Shown piece by piece: positions 28,429-37,982 of a DNA stretch of 64,000 nucleotides; position 1 is the stretch's first letter, and the number at the start of each line of letters is the position of its first letter. The notes below the pieces were generated by a model that was not told the origin of the DNA, searched no databases, and saw only the letters and a program-made list of their open reading frames with translations. The DNA comes from Arthrobacter sp. D5-1 (GTDB taxonomy: Bacteria > Actinomycetota > Actinomycetes > Actinomycetales > Micrococcaceae). The stretch lies in contig NZ_CP014571.1 of NCBI RefSeq assembly GCF_017357425.1, forward strand, positions 1,674,001-1,738,000, written 5' to 3'. The position numbers and the translations under genes are program-made.

Positions 28429-29463
28429 ATGAACTCGACGACGGAACAGGCTCCGGCATTGCCCGAAGCCCGCCGGGTCGCGGCGCCGGCACGGGGGAGC
28501 GCCCCTGGGGTCGGATCAAAGAAGCGGAAACGGAGCAAGCCTCCGCAGCAGAGCTTCCGGTCCCGCCTGCGACGCGACAAGCAGATGCTGCTCATGATGG
28601 TCCCGGGTGTGGCCTTCCTGCTGCTCTTCTTCTACATCCCCATCCTGGGCAACGTCATCGCGTTCCAGGACTACCAGCCGTACTTGGGCATCGGCGACAG
28701 CTTGTGGGTTGGCTGGCAGAACTTCGTGGATCTGTTCGGGAATCCGGATTTCATCCATGCGTTCTGGAACACCCTGTATCTGGCCGCCTGGCAGTTGGTC
28801 TTCCTTTTCCCGGTGCCGCTGGTGCTGGCGCTGATTGTTGATTCACTCATCAGCACGCGGGTCCGTCGCATCTTCCAGAGCATCGCCTACCTGCCGCACT
28901 TCCTTTCCTGGGTGCTTGTCATCGCGTTCTTCCAGCAGATGTTGGGCGGCGCTGGTTTCGTCAACAACCTGCTGAGGGACTGGGGCATGGATCCCATTCC
29001 CTTCATGACCAACCCGGAAACCTTCCCCGTCATGGTGGTCGTCCAGATGATCTGGAAAGACGCCGGCTGGGCAATGATCATCTTCCTGGCAGCCCTGGCA
29101 AGCATCGACGCTTCGCTCTACGAAGCTGCGGCGGCTGATGGCGCCGGGCGCTGGCGCCGGATGTGGCACATCACCCTTCCCGGGTTGAGGCCCGTGATCG
29201 TGCTCCTGTTGATCCTGCGCATCGGCGACATCCTCTCTGTCGGATTTGAACAGTTCATCCTCCAGCGCGACGCTGTGGGCGCCGGGGCGGCAGAAGTGCT
29301 GGACACCTTCACCTACTACACCGGCGTAGTAGGAGGCGGCTGGAGCTCAGGTGCTGCAGCCGGCCTCGCCAAGGGCGTGGTCAGCGCGCTGCTGATCTAT
29401 GGCGCCAACAAACTTGCCCACCGCTTCGGCGAAGACGGAATCTTCGCAAAACAAGTGCGCTGA
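28429..29463 (+). CDS. Carbohydrate ABC transporter permease (LplB-type)
   Basis: 344 residues with GAGGAGA eight bases before the ATG. A basic cytoplasmic N-terminus (about 1-55) precedes six membrane helices. The permease EAA loop is YEAAAADGAGRWRRMWHITLP, at about residues 228-248. LplB/YteP-type permeases pair with a YtcP/YtcQ-type permease and a large Tat or Sec lipoprotein, and usually import oligosaccharides such as plant-wall or host glycan fragments. No ATPase gene is in the operon, so a shared MsiK-like ATPase is expected elsewhere in the genome, as is usual in actinobacteria. Confidence 0.93.
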   Translation: MNSTTEQAPALPEARRVAAPARGSAPGVGSKKRKRSKPPQQSFRSRLRRDKQMLLMMVPGVAFLLLFFYIPILGNVIAFQDYQPYLGIGDSLWVGWQNFVDLFGNPDFIHAFWNTLYLAAWQLVFLFPVPLVLALIVDSLISTRVRRIFQSIAYLPHFLSWVLVIAFFQQMLGGAGFVNNLLRDWGMDPIPFMTNPETFPVMVVVQMIWKDAGWAMIIFLAALASIDASLYEAAAADGAGRWRRMWHITLPGLRPVIVLLLILRIGDILSVGFEQFILQRDAVGAGAAEVLDTFTYYTGVVGGGWSSGAAAGLAKGVVSALLIYGANKLAHRFGEDGIFAKQVR

Positions 29464-29505
29464 CAGCCACGCTGACCCGCGCGCCTGCCGCACAAGGAGA
29501 ACCCC

Positions 29506-30429
29506 ATGGCAACAACACTTTTCACCAGGAAACCCCGGGAGCTTAGCTACAACCCCAAGCGCCCGGTGTGGAAGGAGAAGCCTTCCGCCCTATACCAAAC
29601 GATCAAAGCGATAGTCCTGGTCGTCTTCAGCTTGTCCATCCTCACGCCCATCCTGCTGGTGGTGTCGACATCCCTCGCTGACACCGAACAACTGGTGAAG
29701 GCAGGCGGTTTCGTCCTCTGGCCCGAGCGTCCCACGCTGGAGGCCTACGCCACTATCTTCAAAGGGCCCATGGTGCTGCAATCGCTCGGCGTCAGCATGC
29801 TGGTCACCGCGGTGGGCACCATCCTGGCCCTGTTCGTGACCATCACCATGGCCTACGCCACCAGCCGCACCGTGCTCTTTGGCCGTCCCGTGATTCTCGC
29901 TGTGCTGTTTACGCTCCTGTTTGCGCCTGGCCTGATCCCGTCGTTCCTGATGATCCGTCAACTCGGGCTGCTCGATTCTTTGTGGTCGCTGATCCTCCCG
30001 GGCATCTTTGGAGCCTTCAACTTTGTGGTGATGCGATCGTTCTTCATGAACATCCCGGGCGAACTGATCGAAAGCGCCAGGATCGATGGCGCCAACGACT
30101 GGCAAATTCTGTGGCGCATCGTGATGCCACTGTCCAAAGCAGTGATCGCCGTCGTCGGACTGTTCTACGCCGTCGGGTTCTGGAACTCCTTCTTCAACGC
30201 CCTGCTCTACATCAACGACCACAGCAAGTGGCCCATCCAATTGCTGCTCCGCAACTTCGTGGTCCAGGGCAGTGGCGCGGCGGACCAACTGGGAATCACC
30301 ACCACTCCGCCGCCGCAGTCCATCCAAATGGCCGTCGTTGTCGTGGCATTGGTCCCGATCCTGATGGTCTACCCGTTCCTCCAGAAGCACTTTGCCAAGG
30401 GCGTCATCACCGGCGCAGTCAAGGGCTAG
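29506..30429 (+). CDS. Carbohydrate ABC transporter permease (YtcP-type)
   Basis: 307 residues; AAGGAG lies seven bases before the ATG, 42 bases after the first permease. Six membrane helices and the EAA loop ESARIDGANDWQILWRIVMP (about residues 188-207) mark the second permease subunit. The C-terminal PFLQKHFAKGVITGAVKG is the standard end of this family. With the upstream permease it forms the heterodimeric channel for the lipoprotein encoded next. Confidence 0.94.
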   Translation: MATTLFTRKPRELSYNPKRPVWKEKPSALYQTIKAIVLVVFSLSILTPILLVVSTSLADTEQLVKAGGFVLWPERPTLEAYATIFKGPMVLQSLGVSMLVTAVGTILALFVTITMAYATSRTVLFGRPVILAVLFTLLFAPGLIPSFLMIRQLGLLDSLWSLILPGIFGAFNFVVMRSFFMNIPGELIESARIDGANDWQILWRIVMPLSKAVIAVVGLFYAVGFWNSFFNALLYINDHSKWPIQLLLRNFVVQGSGAADQLGITTTPPPQSIQMAVVVVALVPILMVYPFLQKHFAKGVITGAVKG

Positions 30430-30504
30430 CTCCCTCCCAGGATCCAGAAAAACCCAACGCACTCAAACCTCAGAGAAAAGCAAGTAACCAGAAAGGGTTA
30501 TGCC

Positions 30505-32163
30505 ATGACAAGCACTACCTCCCAGGCTGGATTCAGCCGCCGCGGTTTCCTTGGCCTCGCTGGCTTGGCCGTGACCGCCGCAGGCTTGTCCGCATGCGGT
30601 GGTGGCGGAACCGCGAGCAACGGTGGCGCCGCTGCCTCCGCGTCGGTCAAGTTGCCCACGTACAAGGAATTCACCGGCGTCACCCCGGACATCGCGGGCA
30701 ACGCCAAAGGCCTCCAAGCCGGCTACTTCAAGCTGCCCACCGCTGTGCAGTCCGTGAAGACGCCGCCGCTCAAGGGCAAGGTGACCGGCCTGACCGAAAC
30801 CTTCGACACTATGAGCCCCGGCCTGAAGGACAACCCCTTCTGGCAGAGGCTCAATGCCAAGCTCGGCGGGGACCTGGAGCTCCAGATCGCCGAAGACATC
30901 GGAGACGGCTACCCGGCCAAATTCGCCACCGTTCTGGCCAGCAACGATCTCCCCGACATGATGTGGGTTCCACCAAACCAGGGCATCCCCAACGTGGGCC
31001 CCATGCTGGAGGCCAAGTTCCAGGACCTGACGCCGTACCTCTCCGGTGACGCCGTGCTGGAGTACCCCAACCTGGCTGCACTGAAGCCCGATTCCTGGAA
31101 GACCGCCGTCGTGAACGGCAAGATCTGGGGAGCTCCCATCCCCAGTACCCCGTTCGGCCAGGTGTACCTGGGCAACCACGACATGTGGTCCAAGGTTGGC
31201 GGATTTGAAGCTTCCAGCGCCGAGGAATTCCTGGAGAAGGCCAAGGAGCTGACCCGTCCCGGCGACCAGCAATATGCGCTGGAGCCGGCCTACATCAACG
31301 CCCTTCATATGGTCACGGAGTGGTTTGGCGCCCCCAACAGCTGGGCCGTCAACAAGGACCGCACCCTGACCCACCTGTATGAAACCGACGAATACCTGGC
31401 CGGTGTGGAGTTCACTGCCAAGATGTTCGCAGCGGGCGTCTTCTACCCGGACTCCAAGGCCACGGACATCCGCTCCCGCGTGGCAAACGGCAGTGTGGCC
31501 GCGCAGGTTGTGGTGGGCCCGCACGATATCCGCAGCTACCGTGCCCTGAACAAGACTGCCCGGTTTGATGTCCTCATTCCCTTCAGTGCCGACGGCAAGG
31601 TCAAGCCGGTGTACGACATGGGCTACGGCACGGTGGGTTTCACGCCGTTCAAGAAGGCCGAAGAGGGCAAGATCCGTGAACTGCTGGCGCTCATCAACTA
31701 CCTGTCGGCGCCCTTTGGAACGGTGGAGTACCTGCAGAAGAACTTTGGTGAACTCGGCGAGGACTACACCATCGACGCCTCCGGGAACCCGGCGCGCACC
31801 GAAACGGGAACCACCAACGCACCAGGCCTGGTTTCGGCGTTGAACATCATGTCCAGTCCGGAGAACGTCATCTTCAACCCGGGATTCGACGACGACACCC
31901 GGTACGTCAGCCAGCAGGAGGAGAAGCTCCTTGAATTCGCGTGGCGCAACCCCACCAACGGTTCCTATTCGGACACCAACGCCAAGGTGGGAGCGAAGAT
32001 CACCAAGCAGCTTCGCGACAAGGTGGTGGACATCATCACCGGCCGCGCCAAGATCGATGAGCTCAAGGATGTCGTCAAGCGCTGGAAGAGCGAAGGCGGC
32101 GACAAGATGCGCGATGAGTACCAGGCCGCGTTGGACCCCAACGCTCCGGTGTTCAGAAGCTAG
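30505..32163 (+). CDS. Tat-exported substrate-binding lipoprotein of the sugar ABC transporter
   Basis: 552 residues. The N-terminus SRRGFLGLAGLAV is a twin-arginine signal and LSAC the lipobox with Cys near residue 31, so the protein is folded before export and tethered to the membrane. The mature part is a family 1 (LipO/YtcQ-like) solute-binding protein: DMMWVPPNQGI, GKIWGAPIPSTP, YALEPAYINALH and YGTVGFTPF. At over 500 residues it belongs to the large binders that take oligosaccharides. It is third in the operon, 75 bases after the second permease. The exact ligand is not evident. Confidence 0.93.
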   Translation: MTSTTSQAGFSRRGFLGLAGLAVTAAGLSACGGGGTASNGGAAASASVKLPTYKEFTGVTPDIAGNAKGLQAGYFKLPTAVQSVKTPPLKGKVTGLTETFDTMSPGLKDNPFWQRLNAKLGGDLELQIAEDIGDGYPAKFATVLASNDLPDMMWVPPNQGIPNVGPMLEAKFQDLTPYLSGDAVLEYPNLAALKPDSWKTAVVNGKIWGAPIPSTPFGQVYLGNHDMWSKVGGFEASSAEEFLEKAKELTRPGDQQYALEPAYINALHMVTEWFGAPNSWAVNKDRTLTHLYETDEYLAGVEFTAKMFAAGVFYPDSKATDIRSRVANGSVAAQVVVGPHDIRSYRALNKTARFDVLIPFSADGKVKPVYDMGYGTVGFTPFKKAEEGKIRELLALINYLSAPFGTVEYLQKNFGELGEDYTIDASGNPARTETGTTNAPGLVSALNIMSSPENVIFNPGFDDDTRYVSQQEEKLLEFAWRNPTNGSYSDTNAKVGAKITKQLRDKVVDIITGRAKIDELKDVVKRWKSEGGDKMRDEYQAALDPNAPVFRS

Positions 32164-32219
32164 CCTCAAACCAACAACGAACCAACGCGCCAAGACAGAG
32201 AAGATCAGCAGGGGGAACC

Positions 32220-33272
32220 ATGGCAAAAGCAAGCACCACCGGAGTCCGGCCCACCATCCGCATGGTGGCCGAGCTGGCGGGAGTGTCCACGGCCACGGTT
32301 TCCTACGTGCTGTCCGGCCGTCGCGGTGACGGCGGACCGGGAGTTTCGGATCCGACGGCGGAAAAGGTCAAGGCGGCTGCGGAGCGGTTGGGATACCGCC
32401 CCAACCAAGCGGCCCGGGCCATCCGGACGGGCCGCACCAACACCGTGATTCTGTCGCTGACCATGCTGTCCGATCCATGGTCCCTGTCCGTGATCGAGGC
32501 CGTGCAAAAGGCGGCCGGTCCTTTGGGAATCACACCGATGATCCTTGGAGACGCCGACTGGGTCAAAGTGCTCGGCACGCACAACGCCGATGCGGTGTTC
32601 GTTGACGCCGTCCGTCCTGACCAGCGGGACGCGCTGCGCAAGTTGGCCGAACATGGAACCACGCTGGTGGTCTTTGATGAAGAGGTGGAAGCGGAGGGCT
32701 TCGATGTCATCCGCTCCATCGCCGGGCCGGGCTGCCGCATGGCCGTGGAGCACCTGCTCCACGGCCACCGCCAGATCGCGTGCCTGACACCGGCAACCGC
32801 CGCAGGCACCTCCGGTGGGACCCGATACCGGGCGTACTCCGACGCCCTGGCCAACGCCGGCATTCCGGAGCGGGACGATTACGTGGGACTGTTCGATGGC
32901 ACCAGCGCTGGGGCCTACGCTGCGGCAACCCGGGTGCTCAGCATGGCGGACCGGCCCACTGCCATCTATGCCACCACGGATTACGCAGCCGTCGCCGCTA
33001 TCAATGCTGCCCAGCGTTTGGGTCTTTCCGTGGGCACCGATGTGGACATCATCGGTGTGGGCAACACCGTGGAGGGTGAACGGATGTCCCCCTCTCTCAG
33101 CACCGTAGGTCCCGTGGATTTCTTCGACAAGCTGGCCCGGCTGCTTCTGCGGCGGGCAACTGGCCCTGCTGACACCACCACAGCAGAGGAACCCGACGTC
33201 CTGGACTTCCCGTGGCACTTGTTCGTGCGTGAATCGGCGCCGCACCGCAGCGCCGCAACCAGACTTTACTAA
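32220..33272 (+). CDS. LacI-family transcriptional regulator
   Basis: 350 residues; AGGGGGAA lies just before the ATG. The helix-turn-helix and hinge are TIRMVAELAGVSTATVSYVL and ERLGYRPNQAARAIRTGRTN (residues 11-67), followed by a periplasmic-binding-protein-like sensor domain (e.g. IYATTDYAAVAAINAAQRLG, VDIIGVGNT). It lies in the transporter operon, 56 bases after the binder. The operator at 28362-28375 fits its class. The ligand is presumably the transported sugar or an early product. Confidence 0.94.
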   Translation: MAKASTTGVRPTIRMVAELAGVSTATVSYVLSGRRGDGGPGVSDPTAEKVKAAAERLGYRPNQAARAIRTGRTNTVILSLTMLSDPWSLSVIEAVQKAAGPLGITPMILGDADWVKVLGTHNADAVFVDAVRPDQRDALRKLAEHGTTLVVFDEEVEAEGFDVIRSIAGPGCRMAVEHLLHGHRQIACLTPATAAGTSGGTRYRAYSDALANAGIPERDDYVGLFDGTSAGAYAAATRVLSMADRPTAIYATTDYAAVAAINAAQRLGLSVGTDVDIIGVGNTVEGERMSPSLSTVGPVDFFDKLARLLLRRATGPADTTTAEEPDVLDFPWHLFVRESAPHRSAATRLY

Positions 33273-33298
33273 GAAACAGAAGAAGGAAATTGCACACC

Positions 33299-34483
33299 AT
33301 GGAAAAGGATTTGAAGGTTGGCATCGTAGGTTTCGGCCTGCGTTCAGGGCTATGGAAACACGCCCACAAGCCAGGCCAGGGCTCTGAGGTCACCATTGTC
33401 TGCGACCTCAGCGAACGAGGCCGGGCAGATGCTGCGGACCGGATCCCCACCGCCCGCGTCACCGGGGATCTGGAAGAACTCCTGAGCAGTGGGATTGACG
33501 CCGTCCTGGTCCTGACCCCCGATAACCAGCACGCCGCCGTCGCGGTCCGTACGCTCAAGGCGGGCATCCCCACTTTCTGTGAGAAGCCGCTGGACATCAC
33601 CATTGACGCTGCGGACCGGATTTTGGCAACGGCCTACGAAACCGGCACGCGCTTGTACGTGGGCCACAACATGCGGCACATGCCCGTTGTAGTACAGATG
33701 CGCCAACTCATCGAGGACGGCAGGATCGGCGAGGTCAAGGCGGTCTGGTGCCGCCACTTCGTGGGCCACGGTGGTGACTACTACTTCAAGGATTGGCATG
33801 CACAACGGGCCAACGTCACCTCACTGCTGCTCCAAAAAGGTGCCCACGACATCGACGTGATCCACTGGCTTGCCGGGGGCTACACCAAGAGGGTTGCCGC
33901 CGTCGGCGACCTCGCGGTCTACGGCGACGTCGCGAACCGCAGCAACAACGCCGGAAAGCGCATGGGTGATTGGTTCTCCATGGACAACTGGCCGCCCACA
34001 GAGCAGAAGGACCTGGCTGAAGTGATCGACGTCGAGGACATCTCCATGATGAACATGGTGCTGGACAACGGCGTGCTCGCCTCCTACCAGCAGTGCCACT
34101 TCACCCCTGACTACTGGCGCAACTACACCGTCATCGGCACCAAGGGCCGCATCGAAAACCTCGGCGACGGACCCGGCGAGACCATTAACGTGTGGACCAG
34201 CCGGTCATCCGGCTACGCGGCACCGGACGAGGTCATAACCATCCAGGACGGCGAAGGCGGCCACGGTGGCGCGGATCCCCGTTTGATCGAGGAGTTCCTG
34301 CGGTTCGCTTCCCAAGGCGGCCAAACACAGACCAGTCCCATTGCGGCCCGGCAGGCGGTCGTGGCGGGCATCCTTGCCGCGGAATCACTCCGCGGTGACG
34401 GCTCTGCGCGCGAGGTTCCGGAGCTCCCCGCCGAGCTGGTGGAGTACTTCGACGCCGGCCAGCCCTCCCTGGTCCGCGACTGA
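33299..34483 (+). CDS. Gfo/Idh/MocA-family sugar dehydrogenase
   Basis: 394 residues from ATG 33299, with GAAGGAAA 11 bases before. The Rossmann part begins VGIVGFGLRSG and has the conserved CEKPLDITIDAA (Lys of the EKP motif) near residue 98; the C-terminal alpha/beta domain contains GAHDIDVIHWL. These enzymes use NAD(P) to oxidise or reduce sugar hydroxyls, or act in redox-assisted glycoside cleavage. It is last in the ABC operon, 26 bases after lacI, so it should act on the imported sugar. The substrate is unknown. Confidence 0.9.
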   Translation: MEKDLKVGIVGFGLRSGLWKHAHKPGQGSEVTIVCDLSERGRADAADRIPTARVTGDLEELLSSGIDAVLVLTPDNQHAAVAVRTLKAGIPTFCEKPLDITIDAADRILATAYETGTRLYVGHNMRHMPVVVQMRQLIEDGRIGEVKAVWCRHFVGHGGDYYFKDWHAQRANVTSLLLQKGAHDIDVIHWLAGGYTKRVAAVGDLAVYGDVANRSNNAGKRMGDWFSMDNWPPTEQKDLAEVIDVEDISMMNMVLDNGVLASYQQCHFTPDYWRNYTVIGTKGRIENLGDGPGETINVWTSRSSGYAAPDEVITIQDGEGGHGGADPRLIEEFLRFASQGGQTQTSPIAARQAVVAGILAAESLRGDGSAREVPELPAELVEYFDAGQPSLVRD

Positions 34484-34507
34484 CCGACCGCGGTCAGCCC
34501 GCTTGGG

Positions 34508-35446
34508 TCAGCCCGGGCCGGAGAGCTCCACAAGCTCGGTCATGACGGTTTGAAGTGACTCGCAAACCGTCATGACCGATTTCCGTTTGAGTGTCTCCGG
34601 CCTGGCCAGGATGTCGATCTTGCGCACCGAATTCACGCCGGACAGCGGACGCAGCACCACTCCGGCATCCAACACGCGGCGTGCAGTGAACCTCGGCAAC
34701 AGCCCGATCGCCCCGCCCGCGGAAACCAACGCCGCGACGGTCGAATAATCGTTGATCCGGTGCAGCACCTCGGCCGGTCTGCCGCTCACGGCAACGACGG
34801 CGGCCAACACGTCCGCGGGGGAGTAGCCGTCGCGGCTGGTCACCCAGGATTCACCCACGACGTCGGATGGCTCCAGTTCCGGCCGGACCGCCAGGGGATG
34901 GTCCGCCGGGAGAGCGATGTCCAAGGGCTCGTCTGCGAGTGGAATCACCGCTACCTTGTCCTCCGGCCACTGCGGGCTGTTGTCCATCCGGTGTGCCAAC
35001 ACGAGGTCGTACCGCGCGGCCAACCCCGGGAAATCCTCCTGTGCCACATCCTCATCGGACAGTCGCAGGCGCGGCGACTTCCCGCCGTCGGACGCTGTTC
35101 CGGACGCCAGCAGCGCCGCCAACGGCGCGAACAGAGCCTGCCCGGCGCTGTGGAACGCACTCACGCTGACCGGCGCGTCCGGAGCATCGTGGTAGGCGCC
35201 GATTGCTGCCCGCGCATCTGCCATGGCGTTCACGACGGCGGCACCGGCCTCGGCGAGGACGCGGCCGGCGTCCGTCAGCACCAAGGCCCTGCCTTCTTTG
35301 CGCGTCAAGGGCACGTCCACCGATTTCTGCAGCAGGGCGAGCTGCTGGGAAACAGCCGATGGAGTGACCATGAGCGTCTCGGCCACCGCTTTGACACTGC
35401 CGAGGTCGCCGAGCTCACGAAGCATCTGCAACTGGTGTATTTCCAT
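34508..35446 (-). CDS. LysR-family transcriptional regulator
   Basis: 312 residues from ATG 35446. A TAGAAT hexamer lies six bases upstream (minus strand, 35453-35458), so the message is probably leaderless. The winged helix is LQMLRELGDLGSVKAVAETLMVTPSAVSQQL, cited here as residues 7-37; the effector domain covers 90-300. It is divergent from tdh-kbl, the usual layout for a LysR activator and its target. Two identical 12-bp repeats lie in the shared control region. It may respond to threonine or a derivative (inference). Confidence 0.92.
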   Translation of the reverse strand: MEIHQLQMLRELGDLGSVKAVAETLMVTPSAVSQQLALLQKSVDVPLTRKEGRALVLTDAGRVLAEAGAAVVNAMADARAAIGAYHDAPDAPVSVSAFHSAGQALFAPLAALLASGTASDGGKSPRLRLSDEDVAQEDFPGLAARYDLVLAHRMDNSPQWPEDKVAVIPLADEPLDIALPADHPLAVRPELEPSDVVGESWVTSRDGYSPADVLAAVVAVSGRPAEVLHRINDYSTVAALVSAGGAIGLLPRFTARRVLDAGVVLRPLSGVNSVRKIDILARPETLKRKSVMTVCESLQTVMTELVELSGPG

Positions 35447-35455
35447 TAGCAAATT

Positions 35456-35499
35456 CTAAATCGTTGATTGAGAAGAACCTAGTTGTGCTAAATCGTTGA
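35456..35499 (+). repeat. Two 12-bp direct repeats in the LysR/tdh control region
   Basis: CTAAATCGTTGA occurs exactly at 35456-35467 and again at 35488-35499, 32 bases apart, or about three helical turns. One copy overlaps the LysR gene's own -10 and the other the spacer of the tdh promoter. That is the expected position for a regulator acting on both sides. Confidence 0.65.
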
Positions 35500-35511
35500 C
35501 GGGGCTCTAAT
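35483..35511 (+). promoter_or_regulatory. Candidate tdh-kbl promoter
   Basis: TTGTGC (35483-35488) and TCTAAT (35506-35511) are 17 bases apart. The start codon of tdh is 42 bases after the -10. The weak -35 is consistent with a need for an activator such as the divergent LysR protein. Confidence 0.45.
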
Positions 35512-35553
35512 GGACTCAGCAGCAGCGAAGCAGCCCCGGCAGTGAGGAATCCC

Positions 35554-36600
35554 ATGAAGGCTCTCTACAAATCCGGACCCCACGCAGGGTTCGAACTCGT
35601 CGAACGTCCTGAGCCCGAAGCGGGCCCCAGCGACGTCAAGATCCGTGTGATGACCACCGGTATCTGCGGCACCGACCTGCACATCCAGAGCTGGGACGCC
35701 TGGGCCCAGAGCATCATCGAAGCGCCGCTGATCGCCGGCCACGAGTTCTATGGCGAAGTAGTGGAAATCGGCGAAGACGTCCGCGACGTCAAAGTAGGGG
35801 ACCGGGTCTCCGGCGAAGGCCATGTGGTCTGCGGAATCTGCCGCAACTGCCGCGCCGGCCGCCGCCAGATGTGCATCCATACCGTCTCCGTCGGCGTGCA
35901 GCGCGATGGTGCCTTTGCTGAATACGTCGTCATTCCGGAAACCAACGTCTGGGTTCACCATGATGAATCCGTCACCCCGGAACTCGGTGCCATCTTCGAT
36001 CCCTTCGGCAACGCCGTCCACACTGCGCTGAGCTTCCCGCTGGTCGGCGAAGATGTGCTGATTACCGGTGCCGGTCCCATTGGGCTCATGGCCATCGCCG
36101 TCGCCCGCCATGCCGGCGCCCGCAAGATCGCCATCACGGACGTCTCTGCTCCGCGACTGGAACTGGCCCGCCGGATGGGCGTTGACCTGGCCGTCGACGT
36201 CTCCAAGATGCGCGTCCGCGATGCCCAGCAGGAACTGGGGATGCGCGAAGGGTTTGATATTGGCCTGGAAATGTCGGGACACCCCACCGCGCTGCCTGAG
36301 ATGATCGACAACATGAACCACGGCGGCCGCATCGCCATGCTCGGTCTCCCCAGCCAATCCATCGACATCGACTGGGGCAAGGTCGTCACGCACATGCTTA
36401 CGCTCAAGGGCATTTACGGCCGCGAGATGTTTGAGACCTGGTACGCCATGAGCGCCATGCTGTCCTCCAACCCCGTGCTGCACCGCAACATCTCCGCGGT
36501 AGTCACCGACAAGCTCTCTGCCAAGGACTGGGAGAAGGGCTTCGAAATCGCCCGCAACGGCACCGGCGGCAAAGTGGTCCTCGACTGGACTGAACTGTAG
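35554..36600 (+). CDS. tdh: L-threonine 3-dehydrogenase
   Basis: 348 residues from ATG 35554 with GAGGA six bases upstream; a GTG at 35542 is less likely. It is a zinc-containing medium-chain dehydrogenase: catalytic zinc ligands in GICGTDLH and [10 protein letters not shown], structural four-Cys lobe in [15 protein letters not shown], and the NAD motif [15 protein letters not shown] at about 173-187. The enzyme oxidises threonine to 2-amino-3-ketobutyrate. The next gene, kbl, uses that unstable product at once, 47 bases downstream. Confidence 0.97.
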   Translation: MKALYKSGPHAGFELVERPEPEAGPSDVKIRVMTTGICGTDLHIQSWDAWAQSIIEAPLIAGHEFYGEVVEIGEDVRDVKVGDRVSGEGHVVCGICRNCRAGRRQMCIHTVSVGVQRDGAFAEYVVIPETNVWVHHDESVTPELGAIFDPFGNAVHTALSFPLVGEDVLITGAGPIGLMAIAVARHAGARKIAITDVSAPRLELARRMGVDLAVDVSKMRVRDAQQELGMREGFDIGLEMSGHPTALPEMIDNMNHGGRIAMLGLPSQSIDIDWGKVVTHMLTLKGIYGREMFETWYAMSAMLSSNPVLHRNISAVVTDKLSAKDWEKGFEIARNGTGGKVVLDWTEL

Positions 36601-36647
36601 CTGAACCTGAACTGCACCCGGCCCCCTCACCTTTAGGAGCACCCCTT

Positions 36648-37841
36648 ATGTACTCAGCCATCAAAGACCAGCTGCAAGGCGAATTGGACGAGATCCGCAA
36701 CGCTGGCCTCTTCAAGACCGAACGCCACATCGACTCCCCGCAGGCCAGCCACATCGCCGCAGGCCAGCTCGGCGAGCCCGCCAACAAAGTCCTGAACTTC
36801 TGCGCCAACAACTACCTGGGCCTGGCTGACCACCCGGACATCATCGCTGCAGCAAAGACCGCCATGGACGAGCGCGGCTTCGGCATGGCGTCTGTGCGGT
36901 TCATCTGCGGAACCCAGGACCTGCACCTGGAACTGGAGACTCGTGTCTCGAAGTTCCTGGGGACCGAAGACACCATCCTGTTCTCCAGCTGCTTCGACGC
37001 CAACGGCGGTGTGTTCGAGTCGCTCTTTGGCCCCGAAGACGCCATCATCTCGGACTCCCTGAACCACGCCTCCATCATTGACGGCATCCGCCTGAGCAAG
37101 GCCAAGCGCTTCCGCTATGCCAACCAGGACATGGCGGACCTCGAGGCAAAGCTGGTCGAAGCCGAAGGGGCCCGTCGGAAGATCATCGTTACCGACGGTG
37201 TGTTCTCCATGGACGGGTACCTCGCACCGCTCGAGGCCATTTGCGACCTCGCCGACAAGCACGACGCCTTGGTCATGGTGGACGACTCCCACGCTGTCGG
37301 TTTCATGGGACCCACCGGTGCAGGCACCCCCGAGCACGCCGGCGTCTCCGAGCGTGTGGACATCTACACCGGCACCTTCGGTAAGGCCCTCGGCGGTGCT
37401 TCGGGCGGTTACGTTTCCGGCCGCGGCGAGATTGTGGCCATGCTCCGCCAGAAGGCGCGCCCGTACCTGTTCTCCAACTCGCTTGCCCCGGCCATCGTTG
37501 CGGCCACCATCAAGGCGATCGAACTGGTCCAGGAATCCGGCGAACTCCGTACCCGACTGTTCCAGAACGCTGCACTGTTCCGCCGCCGCATGAGCGAGGA
37601 AGGCTTCGATCTCCTGGACGGCGAGCACGCCATCATCCCCGTCATGTTCGGTGACGCCGTGGTTGCTGCCAAGGTAGCCGACGAGATGCTCAACAACGGC
37701 GTCTTCGTCACGGCCTTCAGTTTCCCCGTAGTGCCGAAGGGCGTGGCCCGGATCCGCGTGCAGCTGTCCGCTGCGCACAGCGCGGACGACGTCGAAGCGT
37801 GTGTTCAGGCGTTCGTCAAGAGTCGCGCCGCGGTCGCCTAA
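36648..37841 (+). CDS. kbl: Glycine C-acetyltransferase (2-amino-3-ketobutyrate CoA ligase)
   Basis: 397 residues; TAGGAG lies about eight bases before the ATG. It belongs to the alpha-oxoamine synthase family of PLP enzymes: [39 protein letters not shown] and [14 protein letters not shown], where Lys246 holds PLP. It splits 2-amino-3-ketobutyrate with CoA to glycine and acetyl-CoA, completing threonine breakdown started by Tdh. It is followed by a 32-bp tandem repeat array. Confidence 0.97.
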   Translation: MYSAIKDQLQGELDEIRNAGLFKTERHIDSPQASHIAAGQLGEPANKVLNFCANNYLGLADHPDIIAAAKTAMDERGFGMASVRFICGTQDLHLELETRVSKFLGTEDTILFSSCFDANGGVFESLFGPEDAIISDSLNHASIIDGIRLSKAKRFRYANQDMADLEAKLVEAEGARRKIIVTDGVFSMDGYLAPLEAICDLADKHDALVMVDDSHAVGFMGPTGAGTPEHAGVSERVDIYTGTFGKALGGASGGYVSGRGEIVAMLRQKARPYLFSNSLAPAIVAATIKAIELVQESGELRTRLFQNAALFRRRMSEEGFDLLDGEHAIIPVMFGDAVVAAKVADEMLNNGVFVTAFSFPVVPKGVARIRVQLSAAHSADDVEACVQAFVKSRAAVA

Positions 37842-37844
37842 GAC

Positions 37845-37972
37845 CGATGCTCTCTCACGTCCCGCGGGTTTCGGGCCGACGCTCTCTCACGTCCCTCGGG
37901 TTTAAGACCGACGCTCTCTCATGTCCCTCGGGTTTAAGACCGACGCTCTCTCACTTTCTTCACGAAGTGCGA
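37845..37972. repeat. Array of four 32-bp tandem repeats after kbl
   Basis: Units begin at 37845, 37877, 37909 and 37941. Each opens with CGAYGCTCTCTCAC; the first three continue with RTCCC and a GGGTTT tail. The fourth turns into a hairpin. The same core (CTCTCTCAC-RTCCC) appears reversed in the array at 38761, on the other side of the ATPase gene. Units touch directly, so this is not a CRISPR. Confidence 0.85.
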
Positions 37973-37981
37973 GAGCGTCGG
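37940..37981. terminator. Hairpin between kbl and the convergent ATPase gene
   Basis: CCGACGCTCTC (37940-37950) pairs with GAGAGCGTCGG (37971-37981); after one mismatch CACTT pairs with AAGTG. It uses the fourth repeat unit as its left arm and ends one base before the ATPase stop codon. It is likely a terminator for both genes. Confidence 0.65.
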
Positions 37982-37982
37982 C

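Noticed and set aside
29982..31049. 355-codon plus-strand frame spanning the permease/lipoprotein junction
   Set aside because: It crosses two well-supported genes in another frame and is Arg/Gln/His rich without domains.
30463..32232. 589-codon open frame on the minus strand opposite the binding lipoprotein
   Set aside because: It mirrors the codon pattern of the plus-strand gene, has no recognisable domain and no ribosome site. The plus-strand protein has a Tat signal and clear family motifs.
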